A DNA stretch of 64,000 bases from Sphingomonas yabuuchiae (GTDB lineage: Bacteria; Pseudomonadota; Alphaproteobacteria; Sphingomonadales; Sphingomonadaceae). Positions within the stretch are counted from its first letter, which is position 1. Each line of letters opens with the position of its first letter. A program made the translations under genes and the position numbers. Location: positions 62,001 to 126,000 of the forward strand of contig NZ_JACHNX010000007.1 of assembly GCF_014199595.1 (NCBI RefSeq). Direction: 5' to 3'. Shown here in pieces: positions 63,172 through 64,000 of this stretch. The notes beneath the pieces are model-generated. The model was not told the DNA's origin, searched no databases, and saw nothing but the letters and a program-made list of their open reading frames with translations.

Positions 63172-63831
63172 ATGACCGACGACAGCGTTTCCCGCCTTGC
63201 CACCGTCTCCGCCCAGCTTCAGCACGCCGCGAAGCTCGGACAGCACGCGACCCCGACCCTGATCGCGGTGTCGAAGACGCATGATGCCGACACGATCCGC
63301 CCGCTGCTGGAGGCCGGACACCGCGTCTTCGGCGAAAACCGGGTGCAGGAGGCCGCCGCCAAATGGCCCGACCTTCGCGCGGCCTATCCGGGCGTCGCGC
63401 TTCACCTGATCGGCCAGCTTCAATCGAACAAGGCGGCCGATGCGGTCGCGTTGTTCGATGTGATCCACACGGTCGACCGCCCCTCGCTGATCGCTGCGCT
63501 GGCCGAGGCGATGGACAAGAGCGGAAAGCGGCCCGACTGTTTCCTTCAGGTCAATATCGGCGACGAGGACCAGAAGGGCGGCTGTGCCATCGCCGAGACC
63601 CCTGCGATGCTGGAGGCGGCCCGCAGCGCTGGCCTTCCCATCATCGGCCTGATGGCGATCCCGCCGCACGGGCTGGACGCCGCCCCCTATTTCGCCTTGC
63701 TCGCCAAGATGGCGCGCGAACTGGGGCTGGCGAAGCTCAGCATGGGCATGTCCGAGGATTATGAGGTCGCCGCGATGCTCGGTGCCAGCCATGTCCGCAT
63801 CGGCAGCGCCTTGTTCGGAGCGCGCGCATGA
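63172..63831 (+). CDS. YggS family pyridoxal phosphate homeostasis protein
   Basis: A 219-residue PLP-binding TIM-barrel protein that balances cellular pyridoxal phosphate and amino acids. The PLP lysine is in LIAVSKTHDADTIRPLLEAG, then GENRVQEAAAKW, HLIGQLQSNKA and the late SMGMSEDYEVAAMLGASHVRIGSALFGAR, all diagnostic. The stop overlaps the start of the next gene by ATGA, so the two are coupled. No proC or pilT gene is adjacent as in E. coli. Confidence 0.93.
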   Translation: MTDDSVSRLATVSAQLQHAAKLGQHATPTLIAVSKTHDADTIRPLLEAGHRVFGENRVQEAAAKWPDLRAAYPGVALHLIGQLQSNKAADAVALFDVIHTVDRPSLIAALAEAMDKSGKRPDCFLQVNIGDEDQKGGCAIAETPAMLEAARSAGLPIIGLMAIPPHGLDAAPYFALLAKMARELGLAKLSMGMSEDYEVAAMLGASHVRIGSALFGARA

Positions 63832-64000
63832 GCCGCTTTGCCGCCCTTTTGTTCGATTTCGACGGTGTCTTGATCGACAGCGAATATGAAGGCAATCGCC
63901 ACCTCGCCGAATGGCTGACCGCCAACGGCCACCCGCATTCTCCACAGGAAGCGATGCACCATTATATGGGGCTGGCGGGCAAGGACTTCATCGCGACGAT
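63828..64000 (+). CDS. HAD family hydrolase (5' end only; continues beyond window)
   Basis: About 57 residues are visible. The HAD motif I is plain: MSRFAALLFDFDGVLIDSEY, with nucleophile and general-acid aspartates (DFDGV). The cap-like EWLTANGHPHSPQEAMHHYMGLAGKDF follows. It begins with ATGA overlap on yggS. The substrate (likely a phosphosugar or similar) cannot be told from this part. Confidence 0.85.
   Translation, partial: MSRFAALLFDFDGVLIDSEYEGNRHLAEWLTANGHPHSPQEAMHHYMGLAGKDFIAT

Overview
The window is a gene-dense, GC-rich alphaproteobacterial chromosome segment. The best fit is Sphingomonas or a close sphingomonad. Grounds: protein families typical of that group (a DUF1674 assembly factor, a DUF3576-leuS-lptE-holA operon, an alphaproteobacterial RibA with a long N-terminal extension, a PP_1105-type ATP-dependent DNA ligase with PdeM, and an imuA-imuB-dnaE2 mutagenesis cassette behind a GTTC-N7-GTTC LexA box) and three families of long intergenic palindromes. 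No rRNA, CRISPR array, transposase, integrase or prophage was seen. One tRNA (Gly, GCC) and one likely 6S-type RNA are present. Family assignments come from recognised motifs only; no database search was run.

Layout. 1-9 kb: kup (partial), pdeM, a TonB-like protein, nadB, a class A beta-lactamase-like lipoprotein and polA. 9-19 kb: a polysaccharide flippase, purH, heparinase, rpe, rsmB, DUF1674, argB and a VUT/YhhQ transporter. 19-28.6 kb: a secreted M20 peptidase, two small secreted proteins, rpoZ, a cardiolipin synthase-like PLD protein, a PmtA-like methyltransferase, an ABM protein, a CDC48-type double AAA+ ATPase, a LysR regulator and rpmG. 28.7-42.3 kb: a hypothetical pair, dps, a Tat-exported NodB-like protein in lower-GC DNA, DUF1328, DNA ligase, DUF2306, a membrane LytTR regulator, murA, a Crp/Fnr regulator, a DCC protein, katG, a renalase-like flavoprotein and clpS. 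42.6-48.4 kb: dnaE2, imuB and imuA. 48.4-56.4 kb: tRNA-Gly, a FosA-like gene, GNAT, SDR, a DsbA-like protein, msrB, an OprB-like porin, lolA, the 6S-like RNA, xthA and ribA. 56.6-64 kb: holA, lptE, leuS, DUF3576, a barrel-like protein, a ThiE-like protein, pnpO-independent PLP protein YggS and a HAD hydrolase (partial).

Most genes are housekeeping and sit in short operons with overlapping starts and stops (rpe/heparinase, xthA/ribA, leuS/lptE, yggS/HAD, and the hypothetical pair). Envelope functions recur: TonB, murA, lolA, lptE, DUF3576, porin, flippase, PLD and PmtA. Genome maintenance is the other theme: polA, ligase, pdeM, xthA, holA and an SOS-controlled imuAB-dnaE2 cassette. Oxidative-stress genes (katG, dps, msrB, the DsbA-like gene) are scattered and probably separately regulated.

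The parts most worth a second look are the CDC48 homologue with its neighbouring LysR box, the odd NodB-like protein carrying an inserted phage-tail-like segment, the FosA-like gene beside tRNA-Gly, the 6S-like RNA, the probable ATT start of the PLD gene, an AT-rich palindrome before polA, and the three palindrome families.
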